Positions 17,013 to 26,362 of a DNA stretch of 48,560 nt are shown piece after piece. The stretch's first letter is position 1. Every line of letters starts with the position of its first letter. The notes beneath the pieces are model-generated. The model saw only the letters and a program-made list of their open reading frames with translations, was not told the origin of the DNA and did not search any database. Origin of the DNA: a virus; IMG/VR virus record IMGVR_UViG_3300005253_000639, positions 1 to 48,560 of that record. The stretch is one strand, 5' to 3'. A program made the position numbers and the translations under genes.

Positions 17013-20000
17013 ATGGCTGTTGATGCTGGAACAATTTATTCAGAAGTACGCATTGATATAAATAAACTTAATGGGGACATTAGGCAAATTGAAACCCGTC
17101 TTAATCAATTCGCAAATAAAAATAAACAGAAATCCACAGAGGTAAAAAATTCCTGGTCAAATGCTTTCAAGCAAATGAACCTTGCGGGCGTAGCAGCGTT
17201 TGCGGCAATTGTCATGGCTGTAAAAGGGGCCACAACTGCATTCACTAGTTACGAACAATCAATGGCAAATGTACGGTCCGTCACAGATGCAACAGCCGAG
17301 GATTTTAAAAAACTAGAAGACGCTGCAATAGCGGCCGGAGAATCAACCAGGTTTACAGCAACGCAAGCCGCAGAAGCTTTATACTTTTTAGGGTCGGCGG
17401 GGTTTAGTGCCAAGCGAAGTATAAACGCTTTACAGGGTGTTTTACAATTAGCAGGTGCAACGCAATCGGATCTTGCTTCTACTTCCGCAACTATGGCCGC
17501 AACGCTTGCACAATTTTCGCTTGCATCAACAGAGTCAACAAGAGTGTCAAATGTATTTGCTGCAGCAATTGCAAATTCCCAAGCAACAATGGAAAAACTT
17601 TCTTTGGCTTTGAAAAAAGTTGGACCAATAAGCGGAGCCTTTGGAATTTCTCTTGAAGAAACGACAGCAAATCTTGAAGCATTATTTACAGCGGGATTGA
17701 CGGGTCAGGAATCGGGCGTTGCATTAAGAAATATAATGTTAGGATTAACAAAAGAAACAGGACCTTTAATTGCAAAATTAAAAGAACTTGGAATTGCATT
17801 TGAAGATGTTAATCCACAGGAAGTCGGCTTGACAGATGCAATACAAACTTTGGCAGAATCAGGAGTAGATCTTGCACAAGTCTTTGAGACAAGAACGGTC
17901 GCAGCTATTTTATCGCTTGCGGAAACCGGGGGCCCTGCATTAAGACAACTTGAAGCAGACATTACAGATACTAATAGAGCCGCTGAAATGTATGCAATTC
18001 AAAATGATACGCTTGCCGGATCTATGGACTTTTTTAAATCGGCTATGGAATCGGCATCTATAAAATTAACAAAAGAATTTGCCCCGGCAATCAGGGGAGT
18101 CGTAGATTTTTTAACCGATGCGATCAGGGCTTTTAATGGTTTACCCGGACCAATAAAAATTGCAATTGTAGCACTTGCAACCATCGGTCCTGCTATTGCC
18201 GCAATTTCGGCGGCAGTTGCATTATTGTCAGCTTCATTCGGCGGTATATCTGCAGCTTTAATGGTACTAGGTGGGGCTGTTGCCTTAACCGGAGTACTAC
18301 ACAGAATGCAGGATATAACCAGAGAAGCAAAGTTAGTAAATTCCTTTTTAGAAAGAGCTGTTGCAAATGGCGAAGATTTAAACGAAAAAATGGTAGAAAT
18401 GGCCAGAGTGACAGGAAAGTCACTTGAAGAAATTAAAGATATAGTACGTGAAAATGATAATATAAATGAAAGTTTATTAATACAAGATGAGCTTAATCAA
18501 GATATAGTTGATAAATATACAAGGAGAATCGAACTTTTAGAAACGGAGTTAGAACTTAACGCTGAATTATTAGTAAGCCAGGGAATTTCCGGTTTTTTAT
18601 ATAGAGCGCAGCTTGAAATTATATTGGGAATATTGGAGGCAAGAAAACAAGCGCGTGCTGTACTTGAAGCAGAAATAGAATTAAGAAAAGAACAAGAAGA
18701 AGCCGAAAGAATAAGACTTGAAAAAGAGAAAAAAAGATTAGATGATTTGGCAGACCTACAAGAAGAATTTAGACGGTTACAATTAACAGAAGAACAAAGA
18801 GCAATTGAGGATTTAGAAACCGATAGAGATAAATATATGGAGGGCGGGATTGAAACCGAAGAATGGTATCAACAAGAGCTTGCAGCTATAAGGGAAAAAT
18901 ATGCGGAAGAAGAAAGCGGAGAAAAAAAAGAAGCCGAAAGAATAAGACTTGAAAATGAAAAAATAAATTTACAGAAACTTGTAGAGATACAAGAAGAATT
19001 CAGGCGTGAACAACTTACCGCAGAAGAAAGAGCACGTGAAGATTTAGAAATACGCAGAGCCGAACTTTTGCTGGCTGGAATTGACGATGAAATATGGTAC
19101 CAGGAACAGCTTGCAGCTATAAGAGAACAATTCAGAAAAGAAGAAAAAGAAAAAGAAGAACGAGAAGATCCGAGAGCCGAACAAAGAGAAAAAGAAATTG
19201 CAGATACTAAAACACTTATTGAACTTAAAGATCGGTATCAGCAAAAACTTGAATCATTAAAGCAGACAGCAATTGAACAGCTTGAAGCTGACAGAGAAAG
19301 AACCATAGAAGAAATTAAAAACAGTGATGCTACAAAAGAAGCAAAAGACGAAGCTATAAAAGCAGTAAAAGAATATTATGATTTATTAATTGATAATACA
19401 GCAAACGCAATTTTTCAAGATACTTTTATGTCAATGATAGATACAGTACTTTCAGGATTCAGTGGATTATTTAGTGCGCTATCTGCATTGTCAGCAGCAT
19501 TGACAGCCAACCGAATTGCGGATCTCGATGCATGGCTACAAGCAGAACTTGAAGCGGCCGGACTAGTAGAAGAAACAACGCTTGAAAGACTTCAAAGAGA
19601 ATTAGACGCAGCTATTGCAGCGGGTGATTCAGAGACAGCCGATAAATTAAGACAAGATTTATTGCGCGAACAAATTGAAGAAGATTATCAAAAAAAATTA
19701 GCACAAATAAAATATGAAGGCGAATTAAAACAATGGAAATATACTCTGGCTATAGGAATTGCAAGTGCTGCTAGTGCAATACTTTCGGGCTATGCATCTA
19801 AACCTTTTTTACCAGTAGGTTTACTTGCGGGAATATTAGCAACCGCAAAATCAGGAATACAAATCGCGGCTATTAAAGCACAAGAACCAAAACCCCCTGC
19901 AGCGGCAACAGGCGGACTTGTATTACCATCAAGTACAGGCGGGACCCTGATCAATACTGCAGAAAATAGAGCGCCAGAATTATTATTAAACGGTGGGGCA

Positions 20001-20168
20001 TCGGGAGAAGCTTTCTTAAATGGATTTGCTCAAAGGATTGCAGATATTATAAATGCTGGGAATGGCAATGGGATAACAATACCAGTTCATTTATATATAG
20101 ACGGTAAGAAGGTTGCGGAATCGAGCGCAAAATATTATAATAAGGGAATAGTGAGGATTGATCTGTGA
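17013..20168 (+). CDS. Tape measure protein (TP901 type)
   Basis: 1051 residues, the largest gene. Residues about 80-260 carry the TP901 tape-measure core (SYEQSMANVRSVTDATAEDF, then ALYFLGSAGFSAKRSINAL and GLTGQESGVALRNIMLGL). Hydrophobic segments lie near 50-72, 385-430 and 810-830. Residues about 560-760 are a charged coiled coil with a tandem duplication of 77 codons. The length sets the tail length and the hydrophobic parts may help DNA entry. Start overlaps the previous stop region. Confidence 0.93.
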   Translation: MAVDAGTIYSEVRIDINKLNGDIRQIETRLNQFANKNKQKSTEVKNSWSNAFKQMNLAGVAAFAAIVMAVKGATTAFTSYEQSMANVRSVTDATAEDFKKLEDAAIAAGESTRFTATQAAEALYFLGSAGFSAKRSINALQGVLQLAGATQSDLASTSATMAATLAQFSLASTESTRVSNVFAAAIANSQATMEKLSLALKKVGPISGAFGISLEETTANLEALFTAGLTGQESGVALRNIMLGLTKETGPLIAKLKELGIAFEDVNPQEVGLTDAIQTLAESGVDLAQVFETRTVAAILSLAETGGPALRQLEADITDTNRAAEMYAIQNDTLAGSMDFFKSAMESASIKLTKEFAPAIRGVVDFLTDAIRAFNGLPGPIKIAIVALATIGPAIAAISAAVALLSASFGGISAALMVLGGAVALTGVLHRMQDITREAKLVNSFLERAVANGEDLNEKMVEMARVTGKSLEEIKDIVRENDNINESLLIQDELNQDIVDKYTRRIELLETELELNAELLVSQGISGFLYRAQLEIILGILEARKQARAVLEAEIELRKEQEEAERIRLEKEKKRLDDLADLQEEFRRLQLTEEQRAIEDLETDRDKYMEGGIETEEWYQQELAAIREKYAEEESGEKKEAERIRLENEKINLQKLVEIQEEFRREQLTAEERAREDLEIRRAELLLAGIDDEIWYQEQLAAIREQFRKEEKEKEEREDPRAEQREKEIADTKTLIELKDRYQQKLESLKQTAIEQLEADRERTIEEIKNSDATKEAKDEAIKAVKEYYDLLIDNTANAIFQDTFMSMIDTVLSGFSGLFSALSALSAALTANRIADLDAWLQAELEAAGLVEETTLERLQRELDAAIAAGDSETADKLRQDLLREQIEEDYQKKLAQIKYEGELKQWKYTLAIGIASAASAILSGYASKPFLPVGLLAGILATAKSGIQIAAIKAQEPKPPAAATGGLVLPSSTGGTLINTAENRAPELLLNGGASGEAFLNGFAQRIADIINAGNGNGITIPVHLYIDGKKVAESSAKYYNKGIVRIDL
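18699..19160 (+). repeat. Tandem 77-codon duplication in the tape measure gene
   Basis: Two copies, 18699-18929 and 18930-19160, both starting GAAGCCGAAAGAATAAGACT. At protein level both begin EAERIRLE, then share QEEFRR, LTxExRAxEDLE, xWYQxxLAAIRE. The coiled coil grew by exact in-frame duplication, which would lengthen the tail by 77 residues. Confidence 0.85.
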
Positions 20169-20872
20169 AAGTAATTTTCGATAATATAGTTTTAGATTCT
20201 ACCTTAAGCAGTTTAAATGCATCTTTAAATTACCCTGTTGAGAATTTACAGGATAGTATATTAAAAAAACGTTATCAAAGTGTAGTTACAAGTGATACAA
20301 TTACAATAGATTTTTCAGAAACTTTAACAGTATCAAGTTTTTGGTATGTTTATACGAATGCAACTTATTTACAATTACGATTATATGTTGGATCTGATAG
20401 TCTGGTTTTTACTTTAACTATAAATAATCCGGAAAGTTATATTGACGCACATTATTTTTCGGCGGTTGATGCTGATTATGCAGAGCTTGATATTATAGGG
20501 CCAGAGAATGTTTACTTGGGTGTGATCGCATTAGACGATCCGGTTGAATTTCCAGATCCTGAAAATGTCTGGACGGAAGGATATCAAGATAATAGTTCCG
20601 TAAATGAGAATGACGACGGGAATACCCTGCAGGATTATATAAAACCACTAAAAATAAATAATTGGAAATTTAGAGATGTTACAAGATATGATTCTAATTA
20701 TTATAAGGATCTTTACGAGTTAACCGGAATCGGAAAAATAATATGGGTTGATGCTTTCGAGGATAACCATGATTTTTTAAAACCGTTATATTGTAAAATG
20801 ACAGCACCGTTGCAGCCAACGAAAAACGGACGGCGTTATAATTTTGAATTGAATATTAAAGAGGCACGATAA
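20165..20872 (+). CDS. Distal tail-like protein
   Basis: 235 residues from GTG 20165 (GTGA overlap with the tape measure stop). Beta-rich (ITIDFSETLTVSSFWYVYT), ending in PLYCKMTAPLQPTKNGRRYNFEL, a tail-tip style end. The place right after the tape measure fits a Dit-like hub protein. Positional call. Confidence 0.55.
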   Translation: MKVIFDNIVLDSTLSSLNASLNYPVENLQDSILKKRYQSVVTSDTITIDFSETLTVSSFWYVYTNATYLQLRLYVGSDSLVFTLTINNPESYIDAHYFSAVDADYAELDIIGPENVYLGVIALDDPVEFPDPENVWTEGYQDNSSVNENDDGNTLQDYIKPLKINNWKFRDVTRYDSNYYKDLYELTGIGKIIWVDAFEDNHDFLKPLYCKMTAPLQPTKNGRRYNFELNIKEAR

Positions 20873-21048
20873 TGATTATAGGAATAGTTTGTAAATGCAA
20901 ATGCACAAAAGAGTTTATTATAAACATCTCAGAGACAAATATTTTAGATAGTTCATCTATGAAAATATATAATGAATGGGAATGTTCGAAATGTACAGAG
21001 AAACCAGAACCGCCAAAAGTAAGAGTATTAAAAAACTTAGCTTTTTAA
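20872..21048 (+). CDS. Zinc-ribbon microprotein in the tail operon
   Basis: 58 residues at a TAATG junction. CKCKC (7-11) and CSKC (38-41) form a possible zinc ribbon, followed by a Pro/Lys tail. It fills the gap between the distal tail and fibre genes. Role unknown. Confidence 0.55.
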   Translation: MIIGIVCKCKCTKEFIINISETNILDSSSMKIYNEWECSKCTEKPEPPKVRVLKNLAF

Positions 21049-21060
21049 GGAGAAAAGAAA

Positions 21061-21915
21061 ATGCCAATAGTTAGAATACCAGATCCAAACGCATTGCCAA
21101 CAATACAAAATGACTTTGTTAGACAAAATAATAAATCCGCAGTTAATTTTTTGCAGGTCAATAAACCGATATGGGACGATGCAACTAATATAGTTCAAGG
21201 TGCAATCTTTCAGATCGGAGGGACTGTTTATTATTGTAATGCATCAACGGCGATCGGCGGTGCTCCTTCTGCTTATATAAAACTAACTCCGAGCGGAGAC
21301 GGATCAATAGTTACGCCGACTTATGTTGCGGACTTGACAGGCGTATCTTGGAATAATGCCTATAATGGTTATTATGATGTTGGTGGTAATGCTTATATAT
21401 TTGACGAACTTATTGCAATTGTAGCTGGAGAAATAGTTGGAGCAAAAACAAGATTGTGGCGAGCATTTCAAATCATGTTATCTCTGAATGTAACTTTTAC
21501 TGCAAATCCAATATTTTCAGGAGATCCTACATTTTCAGGTAATGCAACTTTTGATAATGGAATTATAGCTAATGGTGGAATAACTGAACACTCTATAACC
21601 TATAAAGATAAAATAATGGATATAGGTGATTGGAATATGAATTTAACTGGTTCTATTTCAATAGCTCATGGATTAAATGTTAATAAGATAAGAAGTGTTC
21701 TAAGTCTAATTCAAAGCGATAGTGGTGTAATTTTAGATCCGGATGGGAAATATGATGGTACTGTTGGAGGCATAGGACATTATGTATATATAAATGGTGC
21801 TAATGTATCGGTAGTAAGAAGGACAGGAAGTGTGTACGATATATCTCCAAACTATAATGCAGTAAGTCCTGAAATATCAACAAGAGGCTGGATAGTAATA
21901 AAATATGTGGTTTAA
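21061..21915 (+). CDS. Tail fibre / receptor-binding candidate
   Basis: 284 residues, SD AAGGAG. The centre has short repeats VTFTANPIFSGDPTFSGNAT and FDNGIIANGGI, typical of trimeric beta-structured fibre shafts. The C-terminal part (SISIAHGLNVNKIRSVLSLI and GGIGHYVYINGANVSVV) looks like a globular tip domain. It may bind the cell surface. No reverse transcriptase or variable repeat pair was seen nearby. Confidence 0.6.
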   Translation: MPIVRIPDPNALPTIQNDFVRQNNKSAVNFLQVNKPIWDDATNIVQGAIFQIGGTVYYCNASTAIGGAPSAYIKLTPSGDGSIVTPTYVADLTGVSWNNAYNGYYDVGGNAYIFDELIAIVAGEIVGAKTRLWRAFQIMLSLNVTFTANPIFSGDPTFSGNATFDNGIIANGGITEHSITYKDKIMDIGDWNMNLTGSISIAHGLNVNKIRSVLSLIQSDSGVILDPDGKYDGTVGGIGHYVYINGANVSVVRRTGSVYDISPNYNAVSPEISTRGWIVIKYVV

Positions 21916-23760
21916 ATGATAATATCTGAAATATCAAAATATTATGAATCAGAAGCTCAAACAAATGTTGCACCGTTTATATATCAACAGCAACCGGCAA
22001 CCCACGTAACAGCGCCATATTGGATAGATATATTCGGGGCAGCAGATGAAAGCATACTATTTAATATGTATATAAATGATTTTATCAGGGATTATTATAA
22101 TAATTATTCAGAAGTAAATAGCCTGCTTGACTGCATAGATACAGAGCAGTCATTTTTTTGGTTATCAACATCTTACATTTTATATAATCATTATGAGCAT
22201 GATTACTCACCGTTCACAGATAATTATTATGAATATGGCCGGGCGTTTGGATTCAATAATAAATTCCCGATATATATTGACGATGTTTTTTATGATGCAC
22301 TAATGAAAACAATACCGTCAATTGCGCAACAGCAGGATCTTGTCAATTATGAAAAGTTAGCAGGCATGACAGGATCTATTGAATATGCAAATACTGAAGG
22401 ACAGTTTGATGAATTTATTGATACTGATATAACCGGTACAAAAAATAGATTATATTATCTTGATGCTATATATGGAATAGAAAACTATACAAGATCGCAA
22501 CTTGTTTCATTAGCTTCATATTTTATAGAGGACGATAGTATCAGTTTAAATAAATATTCTACCGATTTACAGGATTTGAGATTTAAACAAAATATTGAAA
22601 TACCGATAGAAACTTTTAACACGACTGAATATCCAGATATAAAAGATAGTTATGTAGACAATATAATTCCTTTATTGTACGGACAAGTGAGAAGATCCGA
22701 AGCGATCCCAATTGATGGTGAGCTGGGAACCGGAAACGATATAAATTTCAGGCAAGCTCTTATTTTAACAAGCCTCGGAACTGTACAGGTAGAAATAGAT
22801 GATCAGTGGACTACCAAAACCCCAACGGCTACAAATTTAACACTTGGAGAATTTACACTTGCAGAAGTAGACGGCAGGAAAGCAAACGGAGAACCATATA
22901 ATTGTAGAGTTGTTGATTCAATAGGAATACCGAACACATATTCATCTGATATAATAATAGATATGAACGAACGATTTATTAATGTGTCTTATAATAATAG
23001 TCTATATGATATTTCAGAATGGGAGTCAGAAGAAATACAACTTGAATCAATAGGTATAGTTTTTAATAAACCTGTAAAATTATATGAAGCAATTCGCATG
23101 GTACAGGCTGGATCTAATGTTGGATTCAGATATGAAATAGCAGCGGATGGAAGGCGGACAATACGAATCGACGATCCGGACAGAACACCCGTTGAATATA
23201 TTATAAGGAATCAAATTAAAGGGATTATAGAATCATCTATAGAAACAAATAAGAAATTACTTTCGGCAATTGTAAAAGTTAAATATTCAAAGGATTATAA
23301 TTCAGATAAATATTTATCTGTTACTAATTCAGATTATCAAAATGTTGTATTAGAAAAATATAGAGAGCAACCGACGGTTGAAATTGAAACGGATCTTATT
23401 ACTCAGGTCCAGGCAGAAGCCAGAGCCGAGTTATACGCTTCCAGATTTTCAAACATGCCAAGAATCGTACCATTAAATATAATGGGTATTGATTATTACA
23501 CGTTGAGAATATATGATGTTATTGAAGCAGAGCTAACACTTGAATTTGTTAATGCTGATACTGGAGAGATTAAGGGAGATCGGGAATTTTTCGGAGTATG
23601 GAAAATACAGGTATTAAGTATAGATCCGGATTTTGCAAATCAAGGAAATAATATCACTGGCTATTTAGTTGAGCAAATCGAACCTATAAATGTTGTTAGA
23701 ATATCAGAACCCGGAGTAATAAGAATGGTAGATAATATATATAAAAGGAAGGTTTATTAA
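21916..23760 (+). CDS. Central tail-tip / baseplate hub protein
   Basis: 614 residues. Residues about 240-300 (YVDNIIPLLYGQVRRSEAIP) and the C-terminal third (LITQVQAEARAELYASRF, then YYTLRIYDVIEAELTLEF and GVWKIQVLSIDPDF) follow the pattern of siphovirus tip proteins with a gp27-like hub, where the C-terminal part gives the last strands. It probably closes the tail tube and anchors fibres. Confidence 0.7.
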   Translation: MIISEISKYYESEAQTNVAPFIYQQQPATHVTAPYWIDIFGAADESILFNMYINDFIRDYYNNYSEVNSLLDCIDTEQSFFWLSTSYILYNHYEHDYSPFTDNYYEYGRAFGFNNKFPIYIDDVFYDALMKTIPSIAQQQDLVNYEKLAGMTGSIEYANTEGQFDEFIDTDITGTKNRLYYLDAIYGIENYTRSQLVSLASYFIEDDSISLNKYSTDLQDLRFKQNIEIPIETFNTTEYPDIKDSYVDNIIPLLYGQVRRSEAIPIDGELGTGNDINFRQALILTSLGTVQVEIDDQWTTKTPTATNLTLGEFTLAEVDGRKANGEPYNCRVVDSIGIPNTYSSDIIIDMNERFINVSYNNSLYDISEWESEEIQLESIGIVFNKPVKLYEAIRMVQAGSNVGFRYEIAADGRRTIRIDDPDRTPVEYIIRNQIKGIIESSIETNKKLLSAIVKVKYSKDYNSDKYLSVTNSDYQNVVLEKYREQPTVEIETDLITQVQAEARAELYASRFSNMPRIVPLNIMGIDYYTLRIYDVIEAELTLEFVNADTGEIKGDREFFGVWKIQVLSIDPDFANQGNNITGYLVEQIEPINVVRISEPGVIRMVDNIYKRKVY

Positions 23761-24632
23761 TGTCTACATTATATCAAAGAATAATTGAATTGTCAGATAC
23801 GGAAATAGCAATTAGTTTGTTACATTATTTAGAATCAGATATATCAACAGATGGTAAAACAAAAAAAGTATTACTAAGTGAAATATCAGATCTTATTAAT
23901 GCCACAATTAGAGGCGCTATAATATCAGAAGCACGATCTTATAATGTCAATAATGTAAATAATACGAATTATAATATATTAGATGGTGACGGCTATAACG
24001 AAATAAATATAAATCCGTCAAGTGCAAATAGAGAAGCCAAATTTCCAGATCCTACATTGGCAGTAAATTTAAATAGAAAATTAAAAATTAGAAATGGCGG
24101 TAACGGAACTCACAAAATAACTTTAACTCCATTTGCGGCAGAGACTTTTAATGTCATGTCAGGAAATGAAGAATGGACTTTATCGAGTTTTGAATTAATA
24201 CAAGCCGGTGATTGGTGTGAGTTTATAGGTAACGGTACTAACTGGATAAAATGTAATGAGCCTTATTGGCATAAGTTTAATAATCCGGCAACTGGAGCAA
24301 AAGTAAGTAAAACAACAGGGTGGACAGCAGATCAATTTACTCCTGGTGGATTTGAGATTACATTTTCAGAAGCACCTATCGGATCAATTGCTGTTAGAGA
24401 TGTTATATCACAAGGCGGAACTCAAAGTACTATATTTTATAGAAAAAGTGGTGATACTAATATTTCTAATACTCCAAGTGGATCTAGTGAATTATCCCAT
24501 GTTTTAATGTTTTCAGATGATGATGTAATACAGGGGGTGTACTGGATGAGTTCTGATTTAAAAATACAAATTGCAGTTACTAATGTGAACACAGATGTTA
24601 ATGTTCAATATCCAATAGAATATTTACAATAA
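23760..24632 (+). CDS. Tail fibre-like protein
   Basis: 290 residues, ATG in a TAATG junction. Helical N-terminus (YQRIIELSDTEIAISLLHYL) as an attachment domain, then beta-rich (NREAKFPDPTLAVNLNRKLK, ITLTPFAAETFNVMSGNEEW) and a Gly/Ser-rich tip. Probably a second receptor-binding or fibre protein. Last structural gene before lysis. Confidence 0.6.
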   Translation: MSTLYQRIIELSDTEIAISLLHYLESDISTDGKTKKVLLSEISDLINATIRGAIISEARSYNVNNVNNTNYNILDGDGYNEININPSSANREAKFPDPTLAVNLNRKLKIRNGGNGTHKITLTPFAAETFNVMSGNEEWTLSSFELIQAGDWCEFIGNGTNWIKCNEPYWHKFNNPATGAKVSKTTGWTADQFTPGGFEITFSEAPIGSIAVRDVISQGGTQSTIFYRKSGDTNISNTPSGSSELSHVLMFSDDDVIQGVYWMSSDLKIQIAVTNVNTDVNVQYPIEYLQ

Positions 24633-24641
24633 GGAAATAGA

Positions 24642-24956
24642 ATGACTATAGAAGTATTAACATCAGAAGTAGAAAATATAAAAAAAGAACATGATAAATG
24701 TGAAAATAGACAGAAAGGAAAACAAGACGAACTGCAAGATCAAATTAATGATCAAGAAGTTAAGCAGTCAACTGATAAAAGAAAAATATACGATCATGTA
24801 AATGAAATAGAAAAAAAATTGATGGTTGAAATCGGTGCAGTTGCTAAAGATGTACGAGATACCAAATGGTCAATAGTAAAATGGTTGTTTATTGTTATGG
24901 GTGGGAGTGCTTTATTGCAAGGCGCTATTAATAAAATATTTAATTTAGGGGGATAA
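24642..24956 (+). CDS. XhlA-like membrane protein
   Basis: 104 residues: charged coiled coil (about 1-75) and one C-terminal membrane segment (WLFIVMGGSALLQGAI). This matches haemolysin XhlA-like proteins, which often accompany holins. SD AAGGAA. The holin gene follows two bases later. Confidence 0.7.
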   Translation: MTIEVLTSEVENIKKEHDKCENRQKGKQDELQDQINDQEVKQSTDKRKIYDHVNEIEKKLMVEIGAVAKDVRDTKWSIVKWLFIVMGGSALLQGAINKIFNLGG

Positions 24957-24957
24957 A

Positions 24958-25179
24958 ATGAGCTTGAAAGGCCGAAAATGGTTCGGGTATATATTTACAT
25001 CAATATTGATTCTAGTAATAGGCATATTAATATTAATAATTAAACCGGATATTTTTATAGGTACAGCATTATATATAATGTGTGGATTGGTAGGAGTCTA
25101 TTTAATATTTGCAGCATCAAATATTATAAAGTCTTTTATAACTTCCGCATGGTTCCAAGAAAAGTTGTCAGGTAAATAA
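24958..25179 (+). CDS. Holin
   Basis: 73 residues with two membrane segments (YIFTSILILVIGILILII and ALYIMCGLVGVYLIFAAS), a basic N-terminus and a charged end. Position between an XhlA-like protein and the spanin and endolysin genes supports a pore-forming holin. Confidence 0.75.
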   Translation: MSLKGRKWFGYIFTSILILVIGILILIIKPDIFIGTALYIMCGLVGVYLIFAASNIIKSFITSAWFQEKLSGK

Positions 25180-25182
25180 TGA

Positions 25183-25557
25183 ATGAAAAATATAATAATC
25201 GGTTTAGTCGGATTGATAATCTTAATCTCAGGAATATTTATCTATGTTAAAATTCAAGATAATAATAGTATTGATGCTCTTAATATTGCCGTTGAAAACT
25301 ATCGCACAGGAACAGAACAGTTACTTGATGAAATTGCAGAACTTGGAAAACAACTTATTATATATGAATCAATTATCATTAAAGCAGAGAATAGAAATAC
25401 AGAACTTGGAAATATCCTTAACGAGTCAGCAAAAGAAATCGAACGAAGCATTAATAGCACAGAGAGAATTAAAGATATTACTTCAGAATTTGAAAATGCA
25501 GTTAAAGACAGCTTATCAATTATTGAAGAACTCAGAGAATACGATTTTACAGAATGA
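25183..25557 (+). CDS. Inner-membrane spanin-like protein (Rz-like)
   Basis: 124 residues: N-terminal membrane anchor (IIIGLVGLIILISGIFIYV, 4-22) and a periplasmic-type coiled coil to the end. Same plan as lambda Rz. An almost equally long gene is nested in the +1 frame, as Rz1 is within Rz. Weak SD. Confidence 0.6.
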   Translation: MKNIIIGLVGLIILISGIFIYVKIQDNNSIDALNIAVENYRTGTEQLLDEIAELGKQLIIYESIIIKAENRNTELGNILNESAKEIERSINSTERIKDITSEFENAVKDSLSIIEELREYDFTE

Positions 25558-25693
25558 AGAACAGTTTAATACTGACATGGAAAATTTAGGAATTAGTATT
25601 ATGTCAGATAAAAGAAAATCTTTTTTTAAGGGCTTAATGATAGGGCTTGGAGCCGGCGGGGCCGCTTTGATAATATTAAGTATATTTAATTAA
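25244..25693 (+). CDS. Secreted coiled-coil protein nested in +1 frame (possible outer spanin partner)
   Basis: 149 residues. N-terminal signal peptide (KFKIIIVLMLLILPLKTIA, likely signal peptidase I cut before QEQ), long coiled coil rich in Leu, Gln and Lys, and a C-terminal membrane segment GLMIGLGAGGAALIILSIFN. It shares 314 bases with the Rz-like gene. There is no lipobox Cys, so it is not a classical Rz1 lipoprotein. It may instead be a self-standing spanin held by its C-terminal anchor. AGGA lies 10 bases before the ATG. Confidence 0.55.
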   Translation: MLKFKIIIVLMLLILPLKTIAQEQNSYLMKLQNLENNLLYMNQLSLKQRIEIQNLEISLTSQQKKSNEALIAQRELKILLQNLKMQLKTAYQLLKNSENTILQNEEQFNTDMENLGISIMSDKRKSFFKGLMIGLGAGGAALIILSIFN

Positions 25694-25703
25694 GGGGGAT
25701 TAA

Positions 25704-26312
25704 ATGAAATCTGAATTGAAATATTGGAATGATATAGATACGCATTATACTCAGGAAAACAACCCGCAAGAGCAAATATTATATAAAGAGGACGGCAAGG
25801 GATTTTTAGAATTTTGCGGCTCAACGGCTGCCGTTTCTTTATTACATGCTCGGGGAAATAAAGTTGAAATAATATGTCCAGGGGCATGGAAACCACAACC
25901 CGAGGGAGTGCTTGGAAACTTCTTCCACGATCCAAGAAATTATGCAGAGTTTTCAAGATTGAATAAAAGTATAGATCCCAAAGAATATTTTAATAATAGA
26001 ATGCTCGGATTTTACCCGTATGCAATAAAGCAAGTTTTCGGAGTAGAAAGTATTGTAGAAAAGAAATCCGTTGAGGATATAGATAAATTATTGTCAAAAA
26101 ATATCGGTGTAATGTTGTGGCTGAAAAAGCCGAGTCATTTTATTGCCGTTGTAAAATACGACAAAGAGGATAATACTATTATATACAATGACCCGTGGAA
26201 AAAGAATTATTATCCTTCAGGGTTGAAAGGAACAAGCGGTTTTAATAGAAAAATAAAAAGAATCGAACTTGAAAAAAACTTAAATCATTATCGTATTTTA
26301 ATTGGTGTTTGA
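25704..26312 (+). CDS. Endolysin, C39-like cysteine peptidase
   Basis: 202 residues, SD AAGGGGG. A papain-like layout: Cys in EFCGSTAAVSLL (C38), His in KPSHFIAVVKYD (H145) and Asp/Asn in IYNDPW (162-163). This fits C39-like peptidase domains that cut peptide cross-links in phage endolysins. No signal peptide or cell-wall binding domain, so release would depend on the holin. Last late gene. Confidence 0.75.
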   Translation: MKSELKYWNDIDTHYTQENNPQEQILYKEDGKGFLEFCGSTAAVSLLHARGNKVEIICPGAWKPQPEGVLGNFFHDPRNYAEFSRLNKSIDPKEYFNNRMLGFYPYAIKQVFGVESIVEKKSVEDIDKLLSKNIGVMLWLKKPSHFIAVVKYDKEDNTIIYNDPWKKNYYPSGLKGTSGFNRKIKRIELEKNLNHYRILIGV

Positions 26313-26327
26313 AAAATATAATTTTGC

Positions 26328-26356
26328 TTGACATGATTGCATGATTATTCTATTAT
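26328..26356 (+). promoter_or_regulatory. Strong promoter of small RNA 1
   Basis: TTGACA (26328-26333), 17 bases, TATTAT (26351-26356). It lies just after the endolysin stop and reads into a short terminated transcript. Confidence 0.7.
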
Positions 26357-26362
26357 TATAGT

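Noticed and set aside
21061-24632. Diversity-generating retroelement acting on the fibre genes
   Set aside because: No reverse transcriptase and no template/variable repeat pair seen.
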